DNA of 64,000 nucleotides from Pseudomonas sp. MWU15-20650. GTDB taxonomy: Bacteria; Pseudomonadota; Gammaproteobacteria; Pseudomonadales; Pseudomonadaceae. Made by a program: the position numbers and the translations under genes. Numbering within the stretch: position 1 is the first letter of the stretch; each line of letters opens with the position of its first letter. Location: contig NZ_JALJFG010000003.1 in NCBI RefSeq assembly GCF_023242475.1, positions 62,001 to 126,000 of the forward strand, read 5' to 3'. Shown here in pieces: positions 52,090 to 62,829 of this stretch. The notes under the pieces were generated by a model. That model was not told the origin of the DNA. It saw only the letters and a list, made by a program, of their open reading frames with translations, and did not search any database.

Positions 52090-53406
52090 TTACTCTCCCT
52101 TAACGATGCGATATTCGGCGCTACGCGCGTGGGCGCTCAGCGATTCACCACGGGCCAGCACCGAGGCCGTCTTGCCCAGTTCGGAGGCACCTTGAGGCGA
52201 GCAGAAGATAATCGACGAACGCTTCTGGAAGTCATACACCCCCAGCGGCGACGAAAACCGCGCGGTGCCGGAGGTCGGCAACACGTGGTTGGGGCCGGCG
52301 CAGTAGTCGCCCAGGGCTTCGCTGGTGTGGCGACCCATGAAGATCGCACCGGCGTGACGGATCGATGGCAGCCAGGCTTGAGGGTCGGCTACCGACAGTT
52401 CCAAGTGCTCCGGCGCAATACGGTTGGCCACTTCAATGGCCTGCTCCATGTCGCGTACCAGGATCAACGCACCGCGGCCATTGATCGACTTCTCGATGAT
52501 CTCGGCGCGCTCCATGGTCGGCAGCAACTTATTGATGCTGGCGGCGACCTTGTCGAGGAACTCGGCGTCGGGGCTGACCAGGATTGCCTGGGCGTCTTCG
52601 TCGTGTTCAGCCTGGGAAAACAGATCCATGGCGATCCAGTCCGGGTCGGTCTGGCCGTCACACACCACGAGGATTTCCGAGGGGCCGGCGATCATGTCGA
52701 TACCGACCTGGCCAAACACATGGCGCTTGGCGGTCGCGACGTAGATGTTGCCCGGGCCGACCACTTTGTCGACCTTCGGCACGCTTTCGGTGCCATAGGC
52801 CAGGGCCGCAACCGCTTGCGCACCGCCGATGGTGAACACGCGGTCAACACCGGCGATGCAGGCGGCGGCCAGCACCAGTTCGTTGATTTCACCGCGCGGG
52901 GTTGGCACCACCATGACCACTTCGGTCACGCCCGCCACTTTGGCCGGGATCGCGTTCATCAATACCGATGAAGGGTACGACGCTTTACCGCCGGGCACAT
53001 ACAGACCGGCACGATCCAGTGGCGTGACCTTTTGGCCGAGCACAGTGCCGTCGGCTTCGGTGTAGCTCCAGGAGTCCTGTTTTTGCTTTTCGTGGTAGCT
53101 GCGCACGCGTGCCGCCGCGATTTCCAACGCTTCGCGCTGCGGCACAGTGATACGCGTAAGGGCCAGCTCCAGGCGTTCGCGGGGCAAAATCAGGTCGGAC
53201 ATGGACTTGACGTCCAGACCGTCGAACTGGCGGGTGAAGTCTACCAGCGCTGCATCACCGCGCTCGCGCACGGCCTTGATGATGTCGAGCACTCGCTGGT
53301 TGACCGAGTCGTCGGACACGCTTTCCCAGCTCAGCAGATGATCCAGATGATGGGCGAAATCCGGGTCGGCAGCGTTGAGTCGGGCAATTGCAGTGGACGT
53401 GGTCAT
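52090..53406 (-). CDS. hisD: Histidinol dehydrogenase
   Basis: Zinc- and NAD-dependent enzyme catalysing the last two oxidations to L-histidine. It has 438 residues. [32 protein letters not shown], and the zinc/catalytic residues in [12 protein letters not shown] and [14 protein letters not shown] are present. It lies 128 bases downstream of hisG and 3 bases upstream of hisC. Confidence 0.96.
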   Translation of the reverse strand: MTTSTAIARLNAADPDFAHHLDHLLSWESVSDDSVNQRVLDIIKAVRERGDAALVDFTRQFDGLDVKSMSDLILPRERLELALTRITVPQREALEIAAARVRSYHEKQKQDSWSYTEADGTVLGQKVTPLDRAGLYVPGGKASYPSSVLMNAIPAKVAGVTEVVMVVPTPRGEINELVLAAACIAGVDRVFTIGGAQAVAALAYGTESVPKVDKVVGPGNIYVATAKRHVFGQVGIDMIAGPSEILVVCDGQTDPDWIAMDLFSQAEHDEDAQAILVSPDAEFLDKVAASINKLLPTMERAEIIEKSINGRGALILVRDMEQAIEVANRIAPEHLELSVADPQAWLPSIRHAGAIFMGRHTSEALGDYCAGPNHVLPTSGTARFSSPLGVYDFQKRSSIIFCSPQGASELGKTASVLARGESLSAHARSAEYRIVKGE

Positions 53407-53534
53407 AGCGAGGGCCTCAATAGAATTGGCAAAAACTCAGGCGCCCTAAACTAGCAGTCGTTTCCGCTTGGGCACCTGAGAATTCTGGCTATGAGGCGGA
53501 TAGACGGGCGCAGCTTTTCAGCTACGCGGGTGAG

Positions 53535-54170
53535 TCAACCGCGGTGTCGAGACTCCACTGCCTTGCGCAGGGTGTCGATCAACGCCTGGATACGGGCGTG
53601 CTGCATCTTCATCGAAGCTTTGTTGACGATCAGGCGGGAGCTGATGTCGGCAATGAAGTCCTGCGGTTCCAGACCGTTGGCGCGCAGCGTGTTGCCGGTG
53701 TCGACCACGTCGATGATCTTGTCGGCCAGACCGATCAGCGGCGCCAGTTCCATCGAGCCGTAGAGCTTGATGATATCGACCTGACGGCCTTGCTCGGCGT
53801 AGTAGCGCTTGGCGACGTTGACGAACTTGGTCGCCACCCGCAGGCGGCCTTTAGGCTCGACGTCACCGACACGGCCGGCAGTCATCAGCTTGCACAGCGC
53901 AATCCGCAGGTCCAGGGGCTCGTACAGGCCCTGGCCGCCATATTCCATCAACACGTCTTTGCCGGCGACACCCAGGTCGGCGGCGCCATGTTCAACGTAG
54001 GTCGGCACGTCGGTAGCCCGTACGATCAGCAGGCGAACGTCGTCCTGGGTCGTGGGGATGATCAGCTTGCGGCTCTTGTCCGGATTCTCGGTCGGCACGA
54101 TGCCCGCTTCAGCCAGAAGCGGCAACGTGTCGTCAAGGATGCGGCCCTTGGACAGTGCGATGGTCAACAT
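53535..54170 (-). CDS. hisG: ATP phosphoribosyltransferase, short form HisG
   Basis: First committed enzyme of histidine synthesis, condensing ATP and PRPP. It has 211 residues, the short form lacking the C-terminal regulatory domain, so it needs the HisZ partner for activity and feedback; hisZ is not in this window. [18 protein letters not shown] at the N-terminus and [15 protein letters not shown] (PRPP-binding, [15 protein letters not shown]) are visible. Confidence 0.95.
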   Translation of the reverse strand: MLTIALSKGRILDDTLPLLAEAGIVPTENPDKSRKLIIPTTQDDVRLLIVRATDVPTYVEHGAADLGVAGKDVLMEYGGQGLYEPLDLRIALCKLMTAGRVGDVEPKGRLRVATKFVNVAKRYYAEQGRQVDIIKLYGSMELAPLIGLADKIIDVVDTGNTLRANGLEPQDFIADISSRLIVNKASMKMQHARIQALIDTLRKAVESRHRG

Positions 54171-54286
54171 GGGAAATGTCAGTCCTTCATCAGGCTATTG
54201 CTGTCCGGTCGCAAACGGCGCCAGACACAGATCGAGGCCATGACAGCCTCGATTTGAAACAAATTCAGCTAACAGCGAACCCAGTC

Positions 54287-54318
54287 CTGTGGCGAGGGAG
54301 CTTGCTCCCTCGCCACAG
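54287..54318. repeat. Perfect REP-like palindrome, second family
   Basis: CTGTGGCGAGGGAG-CTTG-CTCCCTCGCCACAG: 14-base perfect stem with CTTG loop, just after the murA stop. It differs from the GTGGGAGGGGG family in arm sequence but has the same architecture. Confidence 0.9.
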
Positions 54319-54329
54319 TGACGGTGTTA

Positions 54330-55858
<1,529 letters not shown>

Positions 55859-55903
55859 GCTCAACCTCTATCGGCGCCCAGTGCGCACGGGTCGCACATC
55901 ATA

Positions 55904-55957
55904 CAAAAAAGCCCCGCGCCTGCGAACCCCGCATAGCAGGACTCTGACGGGGGGCTT
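55904..55957 (-). terminator. Terminator downstream of mlaB
   Basis: On the minus strand GAAGCCCCCCG and CGCGGGGCTT flank an interior hairpin and are followed by TTTTTT. It would partly separate the mla operon from ibaG-murA-his. Confidence 0.8.
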
Positions 55958-55973
55958 CATTGATAGTGGGTAT

Positions 55974-56279
55974 TTAAGGATGTGCCAACAGCTCGGTCAG
56001 GCCAGAAACCTGGGCAATTTCACGCATGTCGTCGGGCAATGCGCGAATGCTGACCGACTTCTTGGCCGCTTCGGCATCGCGTATGAAACACAGCAGCAAC
56101 GACAGGCCAACGCTGCTGGACTTGGTGACTTGCGAACAATCAAGTACCAATGCCGGGGCAGTGCTGGCCTTGATCAACGCCTGGCCCTGCTTGCGCAGGT
56201 CAGGCCCTGAGCGGTAATCCAACACGCCACTGAGGAACAACTCGCCGGCGTCGCCAAGACGGACAGCCGACTCGGTCAT
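55974..56279 (-). CDS. mlaB: STAS-domain protein MlaB
   Basis: Cytoplasmic subunit that stabilises and regulates the MlaFE ABC transporter. It has 101 residues with a STAS domain, including LVLDCSQVTKSSSVGLSLLL at about 44-63. The start overlaps mlaC by 4 bases. Confidence 0.93.
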   Translation of the reverse strand: MTESAVRLGDAGELFLSGVLDYRSGPDLRKQGQALIKASTAPALVLDCSQVTKSSSVGLSLLLCFIRDAEAAKKSVSIRALPDDMREIAQVSGLTELLAHP

Positions 56280-56926
56280 TGTGCGGTCTTCCCAGCTGCT
56301 TCTTTATCGGACGTTTCCTTGGCCTTGGCGACTTCACCCGCCCAGCCATTGATGGTCTTGTCCAGGTCGTTGCCATTGCGCTGCATGGCATCAGCGAACT
56401 GATCACGGAACAGCTTGCCGATGTTGATGCCGTTGATGATCACGTTACGCAGTTTCCACTCGCCGTTGATCTTCTCCAGCGTGTACTGCACCGGGTACAC
56501 CGCGCCATTGTTGCCCTTGACGCTCATGTTGACGCTGGTGCGATCACCCGACTCATCGCCGGCAGGTGCGACGGTAATGCCCTGGTTGTTGTACTCAAGC
56601 AAAGCGTTGCCGTAGAACTGGAACAGGCCCTTCTTGAAGTTTTCCTGGAACGTCTGCATCTGCGCAGGGGTTGCCTTGCGCGAGTACTTGACCGTCATGA
56701 TGCTTTTGGAAATGCCTTCAGCATCGACCACCGGACCAACAATGGTGTTCAACGCATCGTAGAATTTACTCGGGTCTTGCTTGTACTGTTCTTTGTTGGC
56801 CTTCAGGTCAGCCAACATCTTGTTGGTCGTGTCCTGCACCAGATCGTGCGCAGAACCCGCCGCGTTGGCCATCAGCGGCAGCGCTGCAAGCAGTACCAGC
56901 AGGCCACGTCGCAAGGTAGAGATCAT
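56276..56926 (-). CDS. mlaC: Periplasmic phospholipid shuttle MlaC
   Basis: It has 216 residues with a Sec signal peptide (LLVLLAALPLMANA, cleaved near 23). The MlaC fold carries one phospholipid between the outer-membrane MlaA complex and MlaD. The ATG at 56926 (MISTLRRG) is preferred over 56941 because GAGGAA lies 7 bases upstream. The C-terminus is a charged tail (KETSDKEAAGKTAQ). Confidence 0.93.
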   Translation of the reverse strand: MISTLRRGLLVLLAALPLMANAAGSAHDLVQDTTNKMLADLKANKEQYKQDPSKFYDALNTIVGPVVDAEGISKSIMTVKYSRKATPAQMQTFQENFKKGLFQFYGNALLEYNNQGITVAPAGDESGDRTSVNMSVKGNNGAVYPVQYTLEKINGEWKLRNVIINGINIGKLFRDQFADAMQRNGNDLDKTINGWAGEVAKAKETSDKEAAGKTAQ

Positions 56927-56937
56927 GAACACATTCC

Positions 56938-57405
56938 TCATTTGGCGTCTTTATTGACCGTATTGAGCAGGAATTTACCGATCAGGTCCTCAAGTACCAG
57001 CGACGACTGCGTGTCGTGGATGGTGGAACCATCCTTGAGCAGAGCTGTTTCCCCACCCACGCTGACACCGATGTACTTCTCGCCCAGCAGACCCGCAGTG
57101 AGAATAGATGCAGTGGAGTCAGTCGGCAGATTATCTACCTTCTTATCGATTTGCATGGTCACTCGACCGGTGAAGCTGTCGCGATCCAGATCGATTGCCG
57201 TGACCTTGCCGATGGTGACACCGGCCATGGTCACTTTGGCTCTGACAGTCAAGCCGGCGATATTGTCGAAGTATGCGTAAAGTTTATAAGTGTCGGCGGT
57301 GGGGCTGGCCGAAAGGCCACTGACTCGCAGGGCCAGCAACAGTAAAGCCAGGATGCCAGCCAGCAAGAATAGGCCGACACCGATTTCCACAGTGCGGTTT
57401 TGCAT
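56938..57405 (-). CDS. mlaD: MCE-domain protein MlaD
   Basis: It has 155 residues: membrane anchor at about 8-30, one MCE domain (DNIAGLTVRAKVTMAGVTIG at about 47-66), and a short amphipathic C-terminus. It forms a hexameric ring on MlaE that receives lipids from MlaC. It shares one base with the mlaE stop. Confidence 0.95.
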   Translation of the reverse strand: MQNRTVEIGVGLFLLAGILALLLLALRVSGLSASPTADTYKLYAYFDNIAGLTVRAKVTMAGVTIGKVTAIDLDRDSFTGRVTMQIDKKVDNLPTDSTASILTAGLLGEKYIGVSVGGETALLKDGSTIHDTQSSLVLEDLIGKFLLNTVNKDAK

Positions 57406-58202
57406 CAGAAATCTCCAAACATCAAGGCGGTCAAAATGAAGTCAAGGCCCAGTACCGCCAATGAGGCGTACACAACGGTCTTGGTGGTGGCGCGACTGAT
57501 CCCCTCTGAGGTGGGCTCACAGTCGTAGCCTTGGAATACGGCGATCCAGGTCACTACAAAGGCAAAGACGATGCTCTTTATGACGCCGTTGAGCACATCA
57601 CCCGTGAAAGTCACGCTGTTTTGCATGTTGGCCCAGTAGGAGCCGTCGTAGACCCCCAACCAGTCCACCGCCACCCACGAACCGCCCCAGATGCCGACCA
57701 CGCTGAAGATCATCGCCAGCAATGGCAGGGAAATGAAGCCGGCCCAGAGGCGCGGGGCAACGATGTACTTGAGCGGGTCCACACCGATCATTTCCAGGCT
57801 GGACAGTTGTTCGGTGGACTTCATGTTGCCGATTTCGGCAGTCAGCGCGGAACCGGCACGCCCGGCGAACAGCAAAGCGGTGACTACCGGGCCAAGCTCA
57901 CGCAGCAGCGTCAGGGCCACCATCTGCCCCACAGCCTGCTCCGAACCGTAGCTGGAAAGGATATTGAAGCCTTGCAGCGCCAGCACCATGCCGATGAATA
58001 CCCCGGAGACCACGATGATCACCAGGGACATCACGCCGACCGCATGCAACTGCTTGATCAGCAAGCCAAAGCCGCCACCAATGCCGCCACGACCGAGCAA
58101 GGCGTGAAACAGGAAAATAGTCGAACGGCCCAGGACTTCGACGATGTCGATACCCGAGCGGCCGAAAAGGCGAACCTTCTCGATGAGAGATGTCTTGCGC
58201 AT
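57405..58202 (-). CDS. mlaE: Phospholipid ABC transporter permease MlaE
   Basis: It has 265 residues with five or so membrane segments. The conserved cytoplasmic block [20 protein letters not shown] contacts MlaF, and [20 protein letters not shown] is a family hallmark. ATG shares a base with the mlaF stop (TGATG). Confidence 0.95.
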   Translation of the reverse strand: MRKTSLIEKVRLFGRSGIDIVEVLGRSTIFLFHALLGRGGIGGGFGLLIKQLHAVGVMSLVIIVVSGVFIGMVLALQGFNILSSYGSEQAVGQMVALTLLRELGPVVTALLFAGRAGSALTAEIGNMKSTEQLSSLEMIGVDPLKYIVAPRLWAGFISLPLLAMIFSVVGIWGGSWVAVDWLGVYDGSYWANMQNSVTFTGDVLNGVIKSIVFAFVVTWIAVFQGYDCEPTSEGISRATTKTVVYASLAVLGLDFILTALMFGDF

Positions 58203-59011
58203 CAGCGCTTCCCCAGAAGATCTGAGCGGTAGTCCGCTGCCGGAAAGTGAAAAGGCACCGGGCCATCGGGATCGCCGGTCATGAATTGGCGAATGCGCGG
58301 GTTATCGGCGTTCATCAACTCTTCAGGCGTGCCCTGCCCCAGAACCTGGCCATCACCCACCACATAGAGGTAGTCGGCGATGCTCGCGGTTTCGGCCAAA
58401 TCGTGGGACACCACGATACTGGTGATCCCCAACGCATCGTTGAGCAAGCGGATCAGGCGCACCAGCACGCCCATGGCGATCGGGTCCTGGCCAACAAAAG
58501 GCTCGTCGTACATGAGAATCTGGGGGTCGAGGGCAATGGCTCGCGCCAGGGCAACACGGCGTTTCATGCCGCCGGACAATTCGTCCGGCATCAGGTCAAT
58601 GGCACCGCGAAGGCCCACGGCCTGCAGTTTCAACAAGACGATGTCACGAATCATTTCATCGGACAGCTGGGTATGCACCCGCAGCGGAAACGCTACGTTT
58701 TCGAAAACATCGAGGTCGGTGAACAACGCACCGCTCTGGAACAACACACCCATGTGCTTGCGTGCATCGAACAGATCGCTGCGCGACAACGTCGGCAGGT
58801 TCTGGCCGTTGACCCATACTTCGCCGGCACTGGGCCGCAATTGCATGCCCATCAGGCGCAACAGGGTGGTCTTGCCGCAACCGGAAGGCCCCATGATGCC
58901 CGTGACCTTGCCGCGAGGAATGCGAATATCGACGTTATTGAAGATGCTGCGCGTCCCGCGCTTGAAGGTAAGGCCCTTCAGCTCGACCGCGTAGGCGTTA
59001 TCGGCACTCAT
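58202..59011 (-). CDS. mlaF: Phospholipid ABC transporter ATPase MlaF
   Basis: It has 269 residues. Walker A GPSGCGKT at 41-48, signature [15 protein letters not shown], and Walker [14 protein letters not shown] are all present. Energises lipid transport with MlaE, keeping the outer leaflet of the outer membrane free of phospholipid. AAGGAG lies 6 bases before the ATG. First gene of the mla operon, diverging from kdsD. Confidence 0.95.
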   Translation of the reverse strand: MSADNAYAVELKGLTFKRGTRSIFNNVDIRIPRGKVTGIMGPSGCGKTTLLRLMGMQLRPSAGEVWVNGQNLPTLSRSDLFDARKHMGVLFQSGALFTDLDVFENVAFPLRVHTQLSDEMIRDIVLLKLQAVGLRGAIDLMPDELSGGMKRRVALARAIALDPQILMYDEPFVGQDPIAMGVLVRLIRLLNDALGITSIVVSHDLAETASIADYLYVVGDGQVLGQGTPEELMNADNPRIRQFMTGDPDGPVPFHFPAADYRSDLLGKR

Positions 59012-59319
59012 CTAATCTCCTTGGGATGCAGCCTTTCACTCAGACACCATGCTTGCGACTTTCGTTTGCAATGGATGCGCAATATTTAGCGCCATGGGCT
59101 GGGCGGACCGAACTGGCGGCGAACTATATCACTGCTGGTACAGAGCCCCCAAGGCCGGAACAGCGCTTGTTCAGATTCGGGACAGGGAAAAACGTCGCCA
59201 GCCATGTTTTGAAGGTGAATCCCTGGCACCCCGCAAATAAAGCCTGACGAACTTACGTGAGGGAATTGATCATTACCGCTATAATCGCCGACTTTTCGTC
59301 AGGCTATACGATTTCAGAC
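59012..59319. promoter_or_regulatory. Divergent mla / kds-lpt promoter region
   Basis: These 308 bases separate divergent mlaF and kdsD. On the plus strand a perfect -10 hexamer TATAAT lies at 59280-59285, giving a kdsD leader of about 28 bases; no clear -35 is seen at 17 bases. On the minus side no convincing -10 was placed for mlaF. No gene is visible here. Confidence 0.55.
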
Positions 59320-60294
59320 ATGAGCCAATCCAGCGACCTTATTCAATCCGCACAACGCACCATCCGCCTCGAGCTTGAAGCCGTAGAAGGTTTACTGGCC
59401 CATATCGACGCGGATTTCGTACGCGCCTGCGAGATGATTCTGGCCAGCAAGGGCCGCGTTGTCGTCGTCGGCATGGGCAAGTCAGGCCACGTCGGCAACA
59501 AGATCGCCGCGACGCTGGCCAGCACCGGGACCACGGCGTTTTTCGTGCACCCGGCCGAAGCCAGCCATGGCGACATGGGCATGATCACCAAGGATGACAT
59601 CATCCTGGCGCTGTCCAACTCCGGCACCACCAACGAAATCGTGACCTTGCTGCCCCTGATCAAGCGCCTGGGCATCCAGATGATCAGCCTCACGGGCAAC
59701 CCTGAGTCAACGCTGGCCAAGGCCGCCGACGTCAACCTGAACGTGCACGTGGCCCACGAAGCCTGCCCACTGAACCTGGCGCCCACCTCCTCCACCACCG
59801 CCGCACTGGTCATGGGCGATGCCCTGGCGGTGGCGCTGCTGGAGGCTCGCGGGTTTACCGCCGAGGATTTCGCATTTTCCCATCCCGGTGGAGCACTGGG
59901 CCGTCGCCTGTTGCTGAAAGTGGAAAACGTCATGCACAGCGGCACAGAACTGCCGAGCGTTCCACGCGGCACCCTGCTTCGGGATGCGCTGATGGAAATG
60001 ACCCGCAAGGGCTTGGGCATGACCGCCATCGTCGAAACCGATGGCCGGCTGGCCGGGATATTCACCGACGGCGACCTGCGTCGAACCCTGGACCGCACCA
60101 TTGATATCCATACCGCCACCATCGACGCAGTAATGACCCCTCACGGCAAGACCGCCCGCGCCGAAATGCTCGCGGCTGAAGCGTTGAAAATCATGGAAGA
60201 CCACCGGATAGGCGCACTTATCGTGGTCGACCACGATGATCGGCCGATCGGGGCCCTTAACCTTGGCGACTTGCTGCGCGCAGGAGTGATGTAA
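59320..60294 (+). CDS. kdsD: D-arabinose 5-phosphate isomerase
   Basis: Makes arabinose 5-phosphate for the Kdo sugar of lipopolysaccharide. It has 324 residues: an SIS domain with VVVVGMGKSGHVGNKIAATL at about 47-66 and LALSNSGTTNEI, then two CBS domains (about 205-320). The ATG at 59320 (MSQSSDLIQS) was chosen. kdsC follows with no gap. Confidence 0.95.
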   Translation: MSQSSDLIQSAQRTIRLELEAVEGLLAHIDADFVRACEMILASKGRVVVVGMGKSGHVGNKIAATLASTGTTAFFVHPAEASHGDMGMITKDDIILALSNSGTTNEIVTLLPLIKRLGIQMISLTGNPESTLAKAADVNLNVHVAHEACPLNLAPTSSTTAALVMGDALAVALLEARGFTAEDFAFSHPGGALGRRLLLKVENVMHSGTELPSVPRGTLLRDALMEMTRKGLGMTAIVETDGRLAGIFTDGDLRRTLDRTIDIHTATIDAVMTPHGKTARAEMLAAEALKIMEDHRIGALIVVDHDDRPIGALNLGDLLRAGVM

Positions 60295-60819
60295 ATGACC
60301 AGCGACCTGTTGCAACGCGGTAAAAACATCAAACTGGCGATTTTCGACGTTGACGGCGTGCTGACCGACGGTCGCCTATATTTTCTCGAAGATGGCAGCG
60401 AATTCAAGACGTTCAACACCCTCGATGGCCAGGGCATCAAGATGCTGATGGCGGCGGGTGTGCAAACGGCGATTATCAGTGGTCGAAAAACACCGGTTGT
60501 GGAACGTCGCGCACAAAACCTGGGGATTCCTCACCTGTATCAGGGCCGCGAGGATAAACTGGTGGTTCTGGACGAGCTTCTGGGCCAACTCAACCTAAGC
60601 TATGAACAGGTTGCCTACCTGGGTGACGATCTGCCTGACCTGCCGGTCATTCGCCGGGTGGGCCTTGGCATGGCTGTCGCGAATGCCGCGGCATTTGTTC
60701 GCGAACATGCCCACGGCATTACCATCGCCCGTGGCGGCGAAGGTGCCGCGCGCGAGTTCTGCGAGTTGATCCTGCGCGCCCAGGGCAGCCTTGAAGCGGC
60801 CCACGCCGCCTACCTATAG
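60295..60819 (+). CDS. kdsC: Kdo-8-phosphate phosphatase
   Basis: HAD-type phosphatase releasing Kdo from Kdo 8-phosphate. It has 174 residues. The catalytic FDVDGVLTDG supplies Asp18 and Asp20; the later AYLGDDLPDLPVI holds the metal Asp pair. Type C0 HAD with no cap domain, forming tetramers in relatives. ATG directly follows the kdsD stop. Confidence 0.95.
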   Translation: MTSDLLQRGKNIKLAIFDVDGVLTDGRLYFLEDGSEFKTFNTLDGQGIKMLMAAGVQTAIISGRKTPVVERRAQNLGIPHLYQGREDKLVVLDELLGQLNLSYEQVAYLGDDLPDLPVIRRVGLGMAVANAAAFVREHAHGITIARGGEGAAREFCELILRAQGSLEAAHAAYL

Positions 60820-60827
60820 AGCTTTAT

Positions 60828-61400
60828 ATGCTGAGCAAAAAGATTCGCAACTTCCTGCTATTCGGGGTCATCGCCGCGCTGTTCCTTGCGGTGGGCTACT
60901 GGAATATCAGCCCGGAGCGCTTCCTCGACAAACCTGTTGCACAGGTTGATGAAGGTGCTATCGACTATTACGCCACCCATGCCTATAGCGTGCAGTTCCT
61001 GCCTGACGGCAAAGTGCAGTATGAGATGACCGCCGACAAGGTCGAACATCTGAAGGCCTCCGAGGTCACTTTGCTGACCAATCCGGACATGAACCTGTAC
61101 CGCGGCACCGAGTTCCCCTGGCATGTCACGAGCCTGCGTGGCGAGGTCAACCCGGACGGCACCCAAGTAGAATTGATCGACTCGGTGCGCGTTGCGCGTA
61201 CCGACGAACAGAACCGCGACACCATCATTACCAGCAGTCGCATGACCGTATTCCCACAACAGCAATATGCGCAGACCGAGCAAGACGTTAGAATCGACGG
61301 CGCTGGCGGTGTATCGACTGGCAAGGGAATGAAAGCGTATTTGAAAGAAAGCAGGATACACCTGCTATCGAACGTAAGAGGACAGTATGAGGCTCGTTAA
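60828..61400 (+). CDS. lptC: LPS export protein LptC
   Basis: It has 190 residues: one N-terminal membrane segment at about 8-25, then a periplasmic beta-jellyroll that takes LPS from LptBFG and passes it to LptA. It overlaps lptA by 14 bases. lptF and lptG are not in this window, as usual. Confidence 0.92.
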   Translation: MLSKKIRNFLLFGVIAALFLAVGYWNISPERFLDKPVAQVDEGAIDYYATHAYSVQFLPDGKVQYEMTADKVEHLKASEVTLLTNPDMNLYRGTEFPWHVTSLRGEVNPDGTQVELIDSVRVARTDEQNRDTIITSSRMTVFPQQQYAQTEQDVRIDGAGGVSTGKGMKAYLKESRIHLLSNVRGQYEAR

Positions 61401-61920
61401 AACCCTCCCTATTTTGCTCGGTCTGGGCGCAGCACTGGGAAGCGTGAGCGCCTGGGCTCTGCCGAACGATAGCCAGCAACCGATCCACATTCAGGCCAAC
61501 GATGCCCAGCTGGATGACAAGCAAGGCGTCGCGACCTATACCGGCGATGTGATCATTACCCAGGGCTCGATGAAGATCACCGGTAACACGGTGACGCTCA
61601 CGCGCACCAAGACCGGTGACATCGATGTCGTCACCTCGGTGGGTAACCTGGCCTATTTCGAACAGAAGCAGGCCGCTGCCGATCCTGGCCCGATGAAAGG
61701 CTACGGCAAGACCATTCAGTATCACGCCCAGCAAAACCGTATCATCCTGATCGACCAGGCCAAGGTCATCAGCACCGACGGCAACACCACGGAAGGTGAA
61801 AAAATCACCTATGACACCGTGAAACAGATCGCTAGCGCCGGTCGCGCCAATGGCAACAAGGTCACCGCACCTCGCCCGCGCATCGACATGGTTATCCAGC
61901 CGAAGAAGAAGGCCGAGTAA
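61387..61920 (+). CDS. lptA: LPS transport periplasmic protein LptA
   Basis: It has 177 residues with a signal peptide ([16 protein letters not shown], cleaved near 23). The OstA-type jellyroll ([20 protein letters not shown], then [15 protein letters not shown]) forms the bridge across the periplasm. The C-terminus is Lys-rich. One-base overlap with lptB. Confidence 0.93.
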   Translation: MRLVKTLPILLGLGAALGSVSAWALPNDSQQPIHIQANDAQLDDKQGVATYTGDVIITQGSMKITGNTVTLTRTKTGDIDVVTSVGNLAYFEQKQAAADPGPMKGYGKTIQYHAQQNRIILIDQAKVISTDGNTTEGEKITYDTVKQIASAGRANGNKVTAPRPRIDMVIQPKKKAE

Positions 61921-62645
61921 TGGCAACCCTGAAAGCCCAGCATCTGGCCAAGGCCTATAAAAGCCGTCAGGTCGTTCGCGATGTGAGCCTGTCGATCGAC
62001 AGCGGCCAGATCGTCGGCTTGCTCGGCCCCAACGGTGCCGGCAAGACCACTTGCTTCTATATGATCGTCGGGCTGGTCCAGGCAGACCAGGGGCGCGTAC
62101 TGATCGATGACCTGGACGTCAGTCACCAGCCGATGCACGGTCGTGCGCGCGCGGGTATCGGCTATCTTCCCCAGGAGGCGTCGATCTTCCGCAAACTGTC
62201 GGTTGCCGACAACATCATGGCGATCCTCGAGACCCGCAAGGAACTCGACCGTGACGGCCGTCGCAAAGAGCTGGAAAGCCTGCTGCAGGAATTCCACATC
62301 AACCACATTCGTGACAACCTCGGCATGAGCTTGTCCGGTGGTGAGCGCCGCCGTGTCGAAATCGCCCGCGCCCTGGCGACCGCGCCGAAGTTCATCCTGC
62401 TCGACGAACCGTTTGCCGGCGTTGACCCGATCTCGGTTGGCGACATCAAGCAGATCATTCACCACCTCAAGGCCAAGGGCATCGGCGTTCTGATCACCGA
62501 CCACAACGTCCGCGAGACCCTCGACATCTGTGAAACTGCTTATATCGTCAATGACGGCCAACTGATCGCCGAAGGCGATGCCGCCACCATCCTGGCCAAC
62601 GACCTGGTCAAGGAAGTGTACCTGGGCCACGAGTTCCGCCTGTAA
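61920..62645 (+). CDS. lptB: LPS export ABC transporter ATPase LptB
   Basis: It has 241 residues. Walker A GPNGAGKT at 36-43, signature [15 protein letters not shown], and Walker [14 protein letters not shown]. It powers LPS extraction by LptFG. The stop is followed by an AT-rich hairpin and the rpoN promoter region. Confidence 0.96.
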   Translation: MATLKAQHLAKAYKSRQVVRDVSLSIDSGQIVGLLGPNGAGKTTCFYMIVGLVQADQGRVLIDDLDVSHQPMHGRARAGIGYLPQEASIFRKLSVADNIMAILETRKELDRDGRRKELESLLQEFHINHIRDNLGMSLSGGERRRVEIARALATAPKFILLDEPFAGVDPISVGDIKQIIHHLKAKGIGVLITDHNVRETLDICETAYIVNDGQLIAEGDAATILANDLVKEVYLGHEFRL

Positions 62646-62686
62646 TCACGGTGGCATCAGGGTTACGCACCAAGACGCGCGGGAAG

Positions 62687-62711
62687 CAATAAAAACCTCA
62701 TTTTTTTATTG
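62687..62711 (+). terminator. Weak AT-rich hairpin after lptB
   Basis: CAATAAAAA pairs with TTTTTATTG across a loop of about 7 bases, with T-run inside the descending arm. Low GC makes it a weak terminator or attenuator between lptB and rpoN. Confidence 0.5.
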
Positions 62712-62747
62712 TTACCGCGCTCTAGGCAAAGGCCCCGATATCAGGCA

Positions 62748-62753
62748 TATAAT
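62748..62753 (+). promoter_or_regulatory. -10 element of rpoN promoter
   Basis: A perfect TATAAT in the 184-base lptB-rpoN gap, about 76 bases before the rpoN start. No convincing -35 was found at standard spacing. Confidence 0.5.
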
Positions 62754-62829
62754 TTGCTTATGTTTGGCGCTCACGCGCCCTGTCGTGGATGGCGCATTGC
62801 GCCGGCGAATAAGGTGTTAAGCCCCTGCC

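Noticed and set aside
59026..59247. 73-codon frame between mlaF and kdsD
   Set aside because: No ribosome-binding site, no recognisable family, and it lies over the divergent promoter region.
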